Source: Thalassospira profundimaris (GTDB taxonomy: Bacteria; Pseudomonadota; Alphaproteobacteria; Rhodospirillales; Thalassospiraceae). Taken from it: a stretch of 64,000 nucleotides of DNA. A program made the translations under genes and the position numbers. Of the stretch, positions 50,398 through 59,217 are shown piece by piece. The stretch is taken from NCBI RefSeq assembly GCF_003326795.1, contig NZ_JPWI01000006.1, positions 1 through 64,000 of the forward strand. The letters are read 5' to 3'. The stretch's first letter is position 1. Every line of letters starts with the position of its first letter. The notes below the pieces were generated by a model. That model was given only the letters and a program-made list of their open reading frames with translations. It made no database searches and was not told the DNA's origin.

Positions 50398-51341
50398 GCG
50401 CGTTCTCCTGCTTTTTTACGCGATACCAGGCTCCAGAGGCCTTTGGGCAGGAAGACGATGACACCCAGAAGGGTAAAGCCGAGGATCATCTGCCAGGTAT
50501 GGGGAACCAGTTCGATGGCATAGGTCCGCACGACCGAGAAAACCACGGCGGCAATGAACGGTGCAGCGACATGACCCAATCCACCCAGAAGCGCGATAAA
50601 GATGAATTCGCCAGACGTGGTCCAATAGGCCATTTCCGGGTCAACGTGCCCGGTGGCAAGGGCGGTTAATCCCCCCCCAAGGGCGGAAACCGCGGCCGCA
50701 CTGACATAGTTGCCATACAGCAACCATCGCGGCGAAAGACCAAGATATTCAACACGAACTTCGTTTTCGCGAACGGCTTCGCAAATCACACCGATCCCGG
50801 CCTTGGTGTAACGATGGATCAGAACAGCAATCACCAGACCGGCCAGAATGGTCAGGGTAAAGACCGTGTGCTGGCTGCTTTCCCCGCCGTCGGGAGCCCA
50901 GCCAAAGATTGTCCAGTTATGAACGTTAAAGCCGTCCGTGCTGCCCAGTTCCGGGCTTTTGACCAGAATGCCAAACAGGATCATCGAAAAGGCCAGCGAC
51001 AGCATCGCAAAGAAGATATCGCGATAACGTGTCAGCAGCAGGCCCAGCACCATCGCAACCGCAATGGCGACCAGCATGCCAAGCGAAAGGGCAGCAATCG
51101 CATCATGGATGCCAAAGAACTGGCCTCCCATGCCGACGGTATAACCGCCGATGCAGTAAAACAGTCCCTGACCGAAAGATACCAGACCGGAACGCATCTG
51201 CATGACGACACCCTGCACAACAAGGGCCTTGGCAAAGGCGATGGTCAAAAGGAAGATCAGCCAACCGGGCGACACAAACCCGAACAGCACTAAGGCAATC
51301 GCAACTGCCGCAAGCGAGATTTCAGTTTTATCAAAACGCAT
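50394..51341 (-). CDS. livM: Branched-chain-amino-acid-type ABC transporter permease, LivM-like
   Basis: 315-residue permease with about nine helices and the LivM-type AIRENEVRVEYLG-like coupling segment (here AVRENEVRVEYLG). The start at 51341, with GAGGAAAA upstream, is two bases past the livH stop; a frame opening at 51371 would overlap livH without need. Confidence 0.92.
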   Translation of the reverse strand: MRFDKTEISLAAVAIALVLFGFVSPGWLIFLLTIAFAKALVVQGVVMQMRSGLVSFGQGLFYCIGGYTVGMGGQFFGIHDAIAALSLGMLVAIAVAMVLGLLLTRYRDIFFAMLSLAFSMILFGILVKSPELGSTDGFNVHNWTIFGWAPDGGESSQHTVFTLTILAGLVIAVLIHRYTKAGIGVICEAVRENEVRVEYLGLSPRWLLYGNYVSAAAVSALGGGLTALATGHVDPEMAYWTTSGEFIFIALLGGLGHVAAPFIAAVVFSVVRTYAIELVPHTWQMILGFTLLGVIVFLPKGLWSLVSRKKAGERA

Positions 51342-51342
51342 G

Positions 51343-52242
51343 TCAGATTTTCCTCGCCAAAGTACGGCCAAACAGACCTTCGGGGCGGAACGCCAGAACC
51401 AACGACATCACGCCGTAAATGACGAAAAGTTCGAACTCGGGGGCATAATGGACAGCTGCGGCACGGCTTAATCCGACAAGCAGTGCGCCAACGGCGGCAC
51501 CGCCGATACTGCCAAGTCCGCCAATCACGACCACTGCAAAGGCCAGAACGATGACTTCGATCCCGATACCCGGCACGACCGAAATGGCCGGAGCGGTCAG
51601 CGCACCGGCAAGCGCGCCAAGGATGGTGCCGATGACAAAGGTGATGGTGAACATCAGGCGGACATTCACACCCATCGCAACCGCGATTTCGCGGTCATGG
51701 ATCACCGCACGCAAGACCTTGCCGGTATTGGTACGTTCAAGCAGTCCCCACAAAACAAGACCGATGACTGCCGAAACCCCGACCAGTGACAGGTCGTAGT
51801 TTGAGACTTTCAATAATCCAAGCGACGTTCGACCAAGTTCGGAATAGGGCTGATAGGCGAAATACGGGTTGACCCCCCAGACGATTTTCATCGTGTCTTC
51901 AAGGATCAGCAAAAGTGCATAGGTAATGATCACCATCAGGATTTCATCGCGGCCATACATCAGGCGCAGCAATCCACGTTCAATGATCACGCCAACAATC
52001 AGTCCGGCAACCAGTGCCGCACCAACCAGCAAAAGATAACTGATCCAGGCCGGGCCAATACCGTTATTGAAATACCAGCCGACAAGGGATGCTGCGGAAT
52101 AGGCACCGATGGCATAGAAGCTGCCATGGGCCATATTCAGGATGCGCATCACCCCGTAAATTACGGTCAGGCCAGCGGCCACGAGAAACAGCCACGATGC
52201 ATAGATCGAGCCATCAATCAGGACGGCAAGAAGACTTGTCAT
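51343..52242 (-). CDS. livH: Branched-chain-amino-acid-type ABC transporter permease, LivH-like
   Basis: 299-residue permease with about eight helices and the LivH-type coupling segment KVLRAVIHDREIAVAMGVNVR. The start at 52242 is preferred because an earlier in-frame ATG (52278) lies inside a hairpin arm. No strong ribosome site is visible, so its level may be low. Confidence 0.92.
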   Translation of the reverse strand: MTSLLAVLIDGSIYASWLFLVAAGLTVIYGVMRILNMAHGSFYAIGAYSAASLVGWYFNNGIGPAWISYLLLVGAALVAGLIVGVIIERGLLRLMYGRDEILMVIITYALLLILEDTMKIVWGVNPYFAYQPYSELGRTSLGLLKVSNYDLSLVGVSAVIGLVLWGLLERTNTGKVLRAVIHDREIAVAMGVNVRLMFTITFVIGTILGALAGALTAPAISVVPGIGIEVIVLAFAVVVIGGLGSIGGAAVGALLVGLSRAAAVHYAPEFELFVIYGVMSLVLAFRPEGLFGRTLARKI

Positions 52243-52270
52243 CACAAATATCCAGTGTGCAGGGAAAAGG

Positions 52271-52298
52271 GCGGGCATCCCGCAAAAGAGATGCCCGC
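52271..52298 (-). terminator. Hairpin between substrate-binding protein gene and livH
   Basis: GCGGGCATC pairs with GATGCCCGC over 9 bp around a ten-base loop. A stable hairpin right after the periplasmic binding protein gene is a common way to keep its message more abundant than those of the membrane parts. Confidence 0.65.
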
Positions 52299-52320
52299 AT
52301 CGCAGGAAGATTGTGTGTGC

Positions 52321-53634
52321 TTAGTTACACTGAGCGCCCGGGAAGCCCTGGGCAATCCAGTCTGCGGCAGAAACACCTTCTGGCGGGGTTACGCATTCGC
52401 CAGAGAACGAGACGGAATTGACGATCGACGCCTTGCCGTCTTCATAGTGGTATTCGCCGTAAGAAATGCCCTGCATTGCCTGATGACCATTGCCGCGTGC
52501 CATTTCAACAGTACCTGAAACGGACGGGAAGGAAGCGCCTTTCAGGCCGGCAGCAAGCTGATCTGCGGTCGGGATTTCCTTGTCTGCCAGACCGGCATTT
52601 TCAGCAGCAAATTTCAGGCCGAGGATCGCCTGCGCCATCTTGGTTGCCGGGTAAACCGGATCAAGATCATAGGCAGCGTTATAGACACCCTTGAACCAGG
52701 TGTTCAGTTCGTTTTCCGGTGCGAATGCGCCGAACGGGCCACGTGCGCCAATGATCATGCCATTCGGCGCCTGATCCTTATAGGTCGCAAGGCTTGCTTC
52801 ACCGCAAGTCAGAAGACCGGTGGCATCTTCAAGCAGGCCACGGGCATTTGCCTGAAGAACCAGTGCTTCCATGTCGCCACCCCAGAAGGAGCTGTGAACG
52901 ATTTCCGGACGCTTGACCGACAGGGCAGAGATTTCTGCGCCATACTGGCCCTGATAGATTTTCGGGAACTGTTCTTCGACGATTTCAGATTCCGGCAGAA
53001 GTTTCGCCGCAGCAGCGGTGAAGTCGGCCCAGCTGTCCTGACCCCAGGAATAGTTCTGCTGGATGCCCGAAAGACGGGTTACATCCGGACGGGTTGCTGC
53101 GAGGTAACGTACGGCACCGATATTGTCGACCGATGCATCAAGGCCGGTACGGAACATGTATTTTGCGTCGCTGTTTTCAACGAACAGGCGGGAGGTCCCG
53201 CAATCATATGCGATGGTGAAGGTTTTCAGTTCTTCGGCAACCGGTGCGACAGCAAGGCAATCACCCGAAGAAACATAGCCGATCACGGCATCAACTTTCT
53301 GGCGCTGGACAAGGTTGCGATATTCTTCAACCTGCTTGGTCGCACCACCGGCCTCATCAATGATGACGGCTTCGATTTCTGCACCATTGATGCCGATCTT
53401 GTTGTACGGAGCGGGCAGTTCACCCTTGTTCAGCGCTTCAACAAGAACCTTGGCGGCATTGGCAGATGGAACACCAAACGGGCCGGCCGCAGGACCGGAC
53501 AGGAAGGTAACAATACCGATGCGGAACTTGCCGTTTTCGGCTGCGGATGCACCCGATGCAAGGCCAGCCGTCAGGGCAAGGGCAGCGACGCCCGAAACCA
53601 GATATTTGCTGAAAGTTGTTTTATTGTTCTTCAC
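52321..53634 (-). CDS. Periplasmic substrate-binding protein, Liv type (first partner)
   Basis: 437-residue exported type I binding protein with a signal peptide (to about 31, ...SGASAA) and the start of the mature fold at FRIGIVTFLSGPAAGPFG. It is the binding protein nearest the Liv permease genes. Sequence does not tell the ligand; enzymes downstream suggest a short hydroxy acid, alcohol or aldehyde derivative. Preceded by another binding protein gene of the same superfamily. Confidence 0.9.
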   Translation of the reverse strand: MKNNKTTFSKYLVSGVAALALTAGLASGASAAENGKFRIGIVTFLSGPAAGPFGVPSANAAKVLVEALNKGELPAPYNKIGINGAEIEAVIIDEAGGATKQVEEYRNLVQRQKVDAVIGYVSSGDCLAVAPVAEELKTFTIAYDCGTSRLFVENSDAKYMFRTGLDASVDNIGAVRYLAATRPDVTRLSGIQQNYSWGQDSWADFTAAAAKLLPESEIVEEQFPKIYQGQYGAEISALSVKRPEIVHSSFWGGDMEALVLQANARGLLEDATGLLTCGEASLATYKDQAPNGMIIGARGPFGAFAPENELNTWFKGVYNAAYDLDPVYPATKMAQAILGLKFAAENAGLADKEIPTADQLAAGLKGASFPSVSGTVEMARGNGHQAMQGISYGEYHYEDGKASIVNSVSFSGECVTPPEGVSAADWIAQGFPGAQCN

Positions 53635-53658
53635 TTTTTTTCCTCCCTTGGGAAAGGT

Positions 53659-54996
53659 CTATGGAGTTGGCGGTGGAACAGCCTCGGACCCGCCAGCCAC
53701 GGCATCGCGGCGGCGTTTGACCATCTCTTTTGACGGTTTGAGGTCTTCGGCGTCGTAGATCGCCCAATTCCCCACCATCAATTTTGAAGGCGGAAAATCT
53801 TCGTTATGGACGACCGTGCCCACGGCTTGCGCCTGGACAATCTGGTGAGTGTCGGGATCGATATAGGATGCAAAGCCCGGTGGATCTTCGGGCAGGGCCA
53901 GTTGCAATCCTTCAAGCGCCTTGATCAGTGCCCTGTCATCATCAGCGTCACCGGCTTTCTCGATGGCGCGTGCTATCGCGATGACGCCGGTATAGGCACC
54001 TTCGGCAGCATAGGTCGGATAACGACCGGTCAGGTCATGGAACTGTGCGACAAATCGTTTGTTACGCCCGGTTTCCGGCCAGTTATTGTGGTGACGAGCC
54101 GACAGGATCAGGCCGGGATAGGGCTGATCGCCCAGCGCCATCATCACATCGTAATTGGCACCGGTATCGAAATTTGCCAGACGGGTGGTTTCAAAGAAAC
54201 GGGTCGTTGATGCCTGTTTGATAAAGGCAATGAAATCACCGCCCCAAAGTGCAGTCACCACGACATCGGGTTTGGCCGATTGCAGGGCATTGATATAGAT
54301 CGAATAGTCCGGTTCATACAGCTTGGGCCACAGGGCACTGACGGTTTCATATTCAACGCCAAGCCCATCAAGGGCGAGCTGCAAGTCAGTCCAGGAAACA
54401 TGCCCATAGTCATAATCCGGTCCGACAAAAGCGAGACGTTTCCAGCCGGTTTCCTTTTGCAGATCGCGCAGATAACGCGCGCCTGCTGCCATGCTGGTCC
54501 AGCTGTCATTCGTGACCCGGAAATAATAGTCGTGTCCGGCTTCGATGCTCAGCCGCGATGATGCATGGTCGGTTCCGACCATGATGATCTTTTCCTGACG
54601 TGCAAGATCACTTACCGCATGAGCAACGCCTGATGAAACAATCCCGCAAAAGAACCGGGCGTTATCCTTTGCGACGAAATCCTGTGCCAGACGGACGGCA
54701 TAGGATGCCTTTGATCGCGGATCATCGGCAATCACGCGCAGTTTTGGTGGTGTCAGTCCTGCCTTGGTTTCTGCCACCAGATCATCAAGTGCGATTTGAA
54801 TGCCGACAATGCTGTCGCGACCATATGTCGCCGAGCGACCGGTCATCGGGTACAAACAGCCGATCACCGCATCGGCTTCGTCCGCCGATGCGCCCAGCTC
54901 AAAACGTTCGGCCTGTGCGCCATTGGCGACAAGCAATGTGAACGCGGCAATAATAATGGTGATGCACCCGGAAACCGGGCGTGTGAGCATCTCCAT
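53659..54996 (-). CDS. Second Liv/urea-type periplasmic substrate-binding protein
   Basis: 445-residue type I binding protein with a signal peptide (to about 29, ...GAQA). Early DAVIGCLYPMTGRSATYGRDS resembles the urea/amide binding group rather than classical LivK. Strongly diverged from the neighbour, so not a recent duplicate. First gene behind the sigma-54 promoter; GGGAGG precedes the ATG by eight bases. It might be the alternative ligand receptor of the same importer or a periplasmic sensor partner for the histidine kinase. Confidence 0.88.
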   Translation of the reverse strand: MEMLTRPVSGCITIIIAAFTLLVANGAQAERFELGASADEADAVIGCLYPMTGRSATYGRDSIVGIQIALDDLVAETKAGLTPPKLRVIADDPRSKASYAVRLAQDFVAKDNARFFCGIVSSGVAHAVSDLARQEKIIMVGTDHASSRLSIEAGHDYYFRVTNDSWTSMAAGARYLRDLQKETGWKRLAFVGPDYDYGHVSWTDLQLALDGLGVEYETVSALWPKLYEPDYSIYINALQSAKPDVVVTALWGGDFIAFIKQASTTRFFETTRLANFDTGANYDVMMALGDQPYPGLILSARHHNNWPETGRNKRFVAQFHDLTGRYPTYAAEGAYTGVIAIARAIEKAGDADDDRALIKALEGLQLALPEDPPGFASYIDPDTHQIVQAQAVGTVVHNEDFPPSKLMVGNWAIYDAEDLKPSKEMVKRRRDAVAGGSEAVPPPTP

Positions 54997-55011
54997 GATG
55001 TATCCTCCCTA

Positions 55012-55030
55012 CGAATGGTTGTTCCATTCG
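55012..55030 (-). repeat. Small inverted repeat in the 5' leader
   Basis: CGAATGG-TTGTT-CCATTCG: a 7-bp perfect stem lying between the sigma-54 promoter and the ribosome site of the operon. It may affect translation or message stability. Confidence 0.5.
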
Positions 55031-55055
55031 TGTTTGTACCTTTGTCCGGGTAATT

Positions 55056-55071
55056 GGCAAAGGCTGTGCCA
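55056..55071 (-). promoter_or_regulatory. Sigma-54 promoter of the ABC/alcohol dehydrogenase operon
   Basis: On the minus strand the sequence reads TGGCACAGCCTTTGCC: TGGCAC and TTGC with the exact spacing of -24/-12 elements (consensus TGGCACG-N4-TTGCW). It is 60 bases upstream of the binding protein ATG and next to the gene of an NtrC-type activator. Confidence 0.88.
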
Positions 55072-55158
55072 ACTGTTCCGCTAAATGAAAAAGGCAGGGA
55101 GATCGGGGCTTTGCGCAAAAGATGTGTGGTTTGTTTGCGAGGGATGAGCGCAGAAATG

Positions 55159-55206
55159 AGCGGTTGGCGCTCCAAATTGAAAAAGCCATTGAGCGAAAAC
55201 CGCTCA
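55159..55206. promoter_or_regulatory. Two GAGCG-N5-CGCTC dyads, putative activator sites
   Basis: GAGCGGTTGGCGCTC (55159-55173) and GAGCGAAAACCGCTC (55192-55206) share identical arms and spacing. Their centres are 33 bases apart, about three helical turns, and lie about 95-130 bases upstream of the -24 element, the usual place for enhancer-binding protein sites. The second dyad is also the core of a terminator. Confidence 0.55.
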
Positions 55207-55216
55207 ATGGCTTTTG
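55182..55216 (-). terminator. Terminator after the NtrC-type regulator gene
   Basis: AAAAGCCATTGAGCG / CGCTCAATGGCTTTT, a 15-bp perfect stem with a five-base loop, 30 bases after the stop codon and followed on the minus strand by a T-rich stretch. It separates the regulator genes from the sigma-54 operon. Confidence 0.85.
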
Positions 55217-55245
55217 GTTTGTGAATGCGAGATCGCTCAGGACGA

Positions 55246-56619
55246 CTATTGCAGACCCAGCCGTTGCAGTCTGCGTTTCAGGGCGTGACGTGAAATGCCA
55301 AGAATCTCAGCCGCCCGGCCCTTGTGACCGTCCGCCTGGTCAAGCGCATTCTGTACAAGATTGCGCTCAGTGTTATCCAGGCGGTCTTGCAATTGCGGCC
55401 CGTTTGAATTTGCCATTTGATGGGCTTCCCGTTCGCCGGAGATATCGGTTTCATGAAACTCGGTTGGCAGTAATTCGGGCGAAATTGTCTTGGCAGGATA
55501 TAGAATTGTCAGCCGCTCAATCAGGTTTTTGAGCTCGCGCACATTGCCGCGCCAGCGATGGGCCAGCAAAATATCAATTGTTTCCGGTGCAAAATTGATC
55601 GGATGGCATCCTTCTGCCTTGGCTTGTTTGTCCGCGAAATGTTCGACCAGCTTGATGATGTCCTCACCGCGTGCCCGAAGGGCCGGGATATCAATGGTGA
55701 TGACATTCAAACGATAAAACAGGTCTTCACGGAAGTTACCCAGACGGACTTCTTCGGCAAGGTCACGGTTGGTTGCCGCGATCACACGCACGTCTGCCGA
55801 CGCCGAATGTTCGCTGCCAACCGGTCGATAATCTCCATTTTCAAGGAAATGCAGGAACTTCGCCTGCAACGCCAGGGGAAGTTCACCAATTTCATCAAGA
55901 AACAGGCTGCCGCCATCGGCCAGTTTAACCAGACCGGTGCGTTTCTGGTGGGCGCCGGTATAGGACCCCTTTTCCGCGCCAAAAAGCTCGGACTCAATAA
56001 GTTGTTCTGGCAGTGCTGCGCAATTGACCTCGATAAAGGCGCGTGATGATCGCGGGCTTTCGCCATGGATGGCGCGTGCGACCAATGCCTTGCCGGTTCC
56101 GGACTCACCCAGCAACAGAATACGGCTCGCACTGCTTTTGGCGACACGTTCGATGGTGGTGCGCAATTCGCTCATGGCGGCACAATCACCAATCAGTCCG
56201 TTGGCGGGAACATCGCGTTTGCGGTGATATTCCAGTTCCAGAGCTGTCCGGTTCTGATCCAGCACGCTGTTGATCGTGTGGATCAGTTCATCAAGTTCGA
56301 ACGGCTTGCTGAGATAATCCGCAGCACCGAGCTTGACGGCCTTGACCGCTGCACGGGTGTCGCCATGTGCGGAAATCATGATCACGGGGACATCGATATC
56401 AAGATTGCGGATGCTGTTAAGCACCTCCATGCCATCGGCACCGGGAAGGCGCAGATCAAGCAGGATGATATCAAACTGGTTTTTCCGAACTTCGAGAAAG
56501 GCATCTTCGCCGGAATGAACGCCGGTGACGTCCATGCCTTCGGTCCTGAGCGCAAAGCTCAGGGAACGAACGAATGATTCCTCATCGTCGACGATCAGTA
56601 ATCTGATCCTCTTGGACAT
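55246..56619 (-). CDS. NtrC-family sigma-54-dependent response regulator
   Basis: 457 residues: receiver domain with Asp55 (LLDLRLPG), an AAA+ sigma-54 activator with Walker A GESGTGKA at 171-178, and a C-terminal Fis-type helix-turn-helix (GHKGRAAEILGISRHALKRRLQRLGL is the region at about 431-456). The sigma-54 loop reads GSYTGA at 218-223 instead of GAFTGA; Tyr for Phe is tolerated in some relatives, Ser for Ala is less common. The gene overlaps the kinase gene by 38 bases. It probably activates the sigma-54 promoter at 55056-55071. Confidence 0.93.
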   Translation of the reverse strand: MSKRIRLLIVDDEESFVRSLSFALRTEGMDVTGVHSGEDAFLEVRKNQFDIILLDLRLPGADGMEVLNSIRNLDIDVPVIMISAHGDTRAAVKAVKLGAADYLSKPFELDELIHTINSVLDQNRTALELEYHRKRDVPANGLIGDCAAMSELRTTIERVAKSSASRILLLGESGTGKALVARAIHGESPRSSRAFIEVNCAALPEQLIESELFGAEKGSYTGAHQKRTGLVKLADGGSLFLDEIGELPLALQAKFLHFLENGDYRPVGSEHSASADVRVIAATNRDLAEEVRLGNFREDLFYRLNVITIDIPALRARGEDIIKLVEHFADKQAKAEGCHPINFAPETIDILLAHRWRGNVRELKNLIERLTILYPAKTISPELLPTEFHETDISGEREAHQMANSNGPQLQDRLDNTERNLVQNALDQADGHKGRAAEILGISRHALKRRLQRLGLQ

Positions 56620-58342
56620 CTTCGGGGTCTTCCTCCTGGGCGGTTCCCGCCTTTGTGGCCGGGAACTTCAGTGTGATTGTCGTGCCCTCTTGCGGGGCAC
56701 TTTCAATATGAATTTTACCATGATTGGCTTCGACCAGCTGCTGACTGATCGTCAGACCAAGACCGGTTCCTTTGCTTTTCATGGTAAAAAATGGCTGGAC
56801 CACGTCAAGCAAATGCTGTTTGGGGATGCCCGCACCATCGTCTGTGACGCGGATTTCTACCCACGCTTCGTTCTGTTCTGCACGCAAGCCGACCGTGCCG
56901 CCCGCCTTGCAGGCCTGAATGGCATTGATGCCAAGATTAAGTAAAACCTGCAAAACCTGATCCGGGTCGATATACAGTTTCAGGCCGGAATCGCCACTGG
57001 TGTAGAACCTGACATTTGCATCCTTCGCAATCGGTTCCAGCACGCGGGCTGATTGGCGGAACAGGTCGCGAATTTCAGTGTTTTGCGGGGCAGCTTCACC
57101 CGGACGGCCATAGGCCAGAAGATCATTCACCACACGTGACAGGCGATCAATCTGATGACCCATGTCATCAAGCAACACCTTGCGTTCAACATCCTGTTCC
57201 TTGCGAGTCAGGGCCTGAACGGTGGTTTTCATGGTGGCAAGCGGATTGCGAACCTCGTGGGCAACACCAGTGGCAAACTGACCGAGAACTGCAAGTTTTT
57301 CGGCACGCACGGTCCGGTCGATCAGGTCTTTGAGTTGCCATGCCATGGTGTTGAACGCCTTGGCAACCGTGCTGATCTCATCACGGCGACGACCTTCGGG
57401 CAGGCGATAGTAAAGATCACCTGATGCGATGCTGTGTGCACCCTGAACCAGCGTATCAACCCGTCGGCGCAGACTGCGCGACAGGGCAAAAAAGATCGCC
57501 AGAATAACCACGATGATCAAGGTCGCCGTGACATAAAGCCAGAACCGCGTCTGATCAATCGGCTGCAAAATGGTGCCGGGGTGGACACTCATGACGATGT
57601 TCCAGCCCGGAAGAATGCTGGGACCTTCGATCAGCTCGCCGGTTACCTCGGCCGGACGCCCTGTCGGGTCGAGAACAATACCGCCCGGGGTGCGCAAAAG
57701 CGGTTCAATAACCCCGGCCACACCGGCACTGACCAGAAGTTCGGTCAGGGATGACAGGCGCACATGCAGGGCAACCGATGTATTCTGCCCAAATCCGGTG
57801 TCACGAATATGCTGGCGCATCAAAAGCCAGCCGGAATTGCCATTTTCAGGCAGTTGCGGGCCGATAAATTCGATACCTTCATGTTCGACCCGCGGAAGGC
57901 CGCGAATATCCCATCCGGTTTTTGACCAGTATGGGGGGCCAGATGCCGCTTGCCCGGCGACCAGACGATCCAGATTGTCGTTCCAGTCAAAGAACAGCAC
58001 GCCATAAAGATCAGGTGAATCTGCCTCAACTCGAAGCAGGGTCAGGGCTTCTTCTGCTTGTGGCGAATTTGGTGCTTCGATGAATGCAGGGAGCGCAGGG
58101 TGATTGGATAGCGTCACCAGTTGATAAATGCGCGCATCAAGAAAGGCAGACAACTTGTTCGATGTTGCAGCAACCTGGGCACTAAGGCGTTCGCCGGTCA
58201 GGCGGTCGATCAGTTCATTGGAAAAACGCTGATAAAAGAAGCTCAGTGCGACAAGCGCGCACACGACAACGCCGACCGATAATAATGTATATCGGCCCAC
58301 AAGGCTCAGACGTTGATTGCGTGACCAATGAAAACCGGACAC
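56582..58342 (-). CDS. Membrane sensor histidine kinase, NtrB/DctB-like
   Basis: 586 residues: membrane helix (about 18-38), a large periplasmic sensor region (about 39-266, a likely double CACHE/PDC fold), second helix (about 268-288), HAMP, HisKA with His362 in GVAHEVRNPLATMK, and an ATPase domain ending GTGLGLTISQQLVEANHGKI. This layout is typical of kinases that sense small organic compounds outside the cell. First gene of the regulator operon. Confidence 0.94.
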   Translation of the reverse strand: MSGFHWSRNQRLSLVGRYTLLSVGVVVCALVALSFFYQRFSNELIDRLTGERLSAQVAATSNKLSAFLDARIYQLVTLSNHPALPAFIEAPNSPQAEEALTLLRVEADSPDLYGVLFFDWNDNLDRLVAGQAASGPPYWSKTGWDIRGLPRVEHEGIEFIGPQLPENGNSGWLLMRQHIRDTGFGQNTSVALHVRLSSLTELLVSAGVAGVIEPLLRTPGGIVLDPTGRPAEVTGELIEGPSILPGWNIVMSVHPGTILQPIDQTRFWLYVTATLIIVVILAIFFALSRSLRRRVDTLVQGAHSIASGDLYYRLPEGRRRDEISTVAKAFNTMAWQLKDLIDRTVRAEKLAVLGQFATGVAHEVRNPLATMKTTVQALTRKEQDVERKVLLDDMGHQIDRLSRVVNDLLAYGRPGEAAPQNTEIRDLFRQSARVLEPIAKDANVRFYTSGDSGLKLYIDPDQVLQVLLNLGINAIQACKAGGTVGLRAEQNEAWVEIRVTDDGAGIPKQHLLDVVQPFFTMKSKGTGLGLTISQQLVEANHGKIHIESAPQEGTTITLKFPATKAGTAQEEDPEDVQEDQITDRRR

Positions 58343-58490
58343 AGACGGGCTCCCTTACGTTGAATTTTTCAACGCGTATTCTTTATTTGTCATAGTTCTG
58401 AAGCAAATGTTGCACGGCAGCAAGTCAAACCTGATTGTCTCAGTCAGGTTGACATGTGGTACATTCGGCAAAAGCAGGGCTCAAAAAGCA

Positions 58491-58522
58491 GGAATGCCCA
58501 AGACAAGTGCCTTGGGCATTCC
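58491..58522 (-). terminator. Terminator after the DUF697-like gene
   Basis: GGAATGCCCAAG / CTTGGGCATTCC, a 12-bp perfect stem with an eight-base loop, followed on the minus strand by TGCTTTTTGAG. It lies 30 bases beyond the stop of the gene at 58553. The remaining 58343-58490 region shows no further feature. Confidence 0.85.
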
Positions 58523-58552
58523 GTTCATTCTGCATCAGAAAAGCTAGGCTTG

Positions 58553-59113
58553 TTATGCCTTGGCTGTCGCCGGACCACCGGTCGATTTTGCTGTTGTCTT
58601 CCCGCCCTTGACGAAATCGGATGCCTTACGCTTGCCTTCGGCAAATTCGTCTTTGAAGCGATCTTTCATTTCGTCTGCGTCGAAATCACTGACCGTACCG
58701 CCCTTGGCGAAATGCCATGCAAAGACACGGCCAAGCGCGTAGGTGCAAGCAGCGGTGAAAGTCGGCATGGCCACAACACCAAACACGGTTCCGACGACCG
58801 GCACGCGACGGATCAGGTTCGCCGTCGCAATACCGATGCCGGTAACCGGCAGAACCGTTGCAACAAGGGTCGCGACCGAGTTCTTGATGGCATTTTCCGA
58901 GAAGGATACACCGTAAATGTCACAAAGTTTGGCAATCATGCGCAGCTGAATTGTGCTGCATGCGGCCATCTCAAGGAAGGGGATCGGAACAAGTGCGCCA
59001 ACAGCAGCATAAACGCTGTGGCGATGAATGCAGTCGCGCGACTGTGCACGGATCTCATCCGCCTCTGCAACGGCAACGTCATCAGTCTCTTGTACGTTCT
59101 CTGCTTCTGTCAT
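58553..59113 (-). CDS. DUF697-like membrane-associated protein (downstream copy)
   Basis: 186 residues. A charged N-terminus precedes a hydrophobic domain with ALVPIPFLEMAACSTIQLRMI, then GTVFGVVAMPTFTAACTYALGRVFAWHF, which matches the DUF697 pattern (predicted amphipathic membrane insertion, often beside GTPases). A Lys/Ala/Thr tail ends the protein. The start at 59113 has AAGAGG upstream. Paralogue of the gene at 60848. No function is known to me. Confidence 0.78.
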   Translation of the reverse strand: MTEAENVQETDDVAVAEADEIRAQSRDCIHRHSVYAAVGALVPIPFLEMAACSTIQLRMIAKLCDIYGVSFSENAIKNSVATLVATVLPVTGIGIATANLIRRVPVVGTVFGVVAMPTFTAACTYALGRVFAWHFAKGGTVSDFDADEMKDRFKDEFAEGKRKASDFVKGGKTTAKSTGGPATAKA

Positions 59114-59217
59114 TCTCGCCTCTTGATAAGAACTGTTGATCTTTATCCCGAAATTCAATCTTCAACTCAAGAATCAGACTATCTCAACTTGGGGTTGGTC
59201 GCAACAATCAGAAAGCT

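Noticed and set aside
55110-55119. TTTGCGCAAA palindrome upstream of the sigma-54 promoter
   Set aside because: Too short and only 40 bases from the -24 element; the repeated GAGCG-N5-CGCTC dyads are stronger activator-site candidates.
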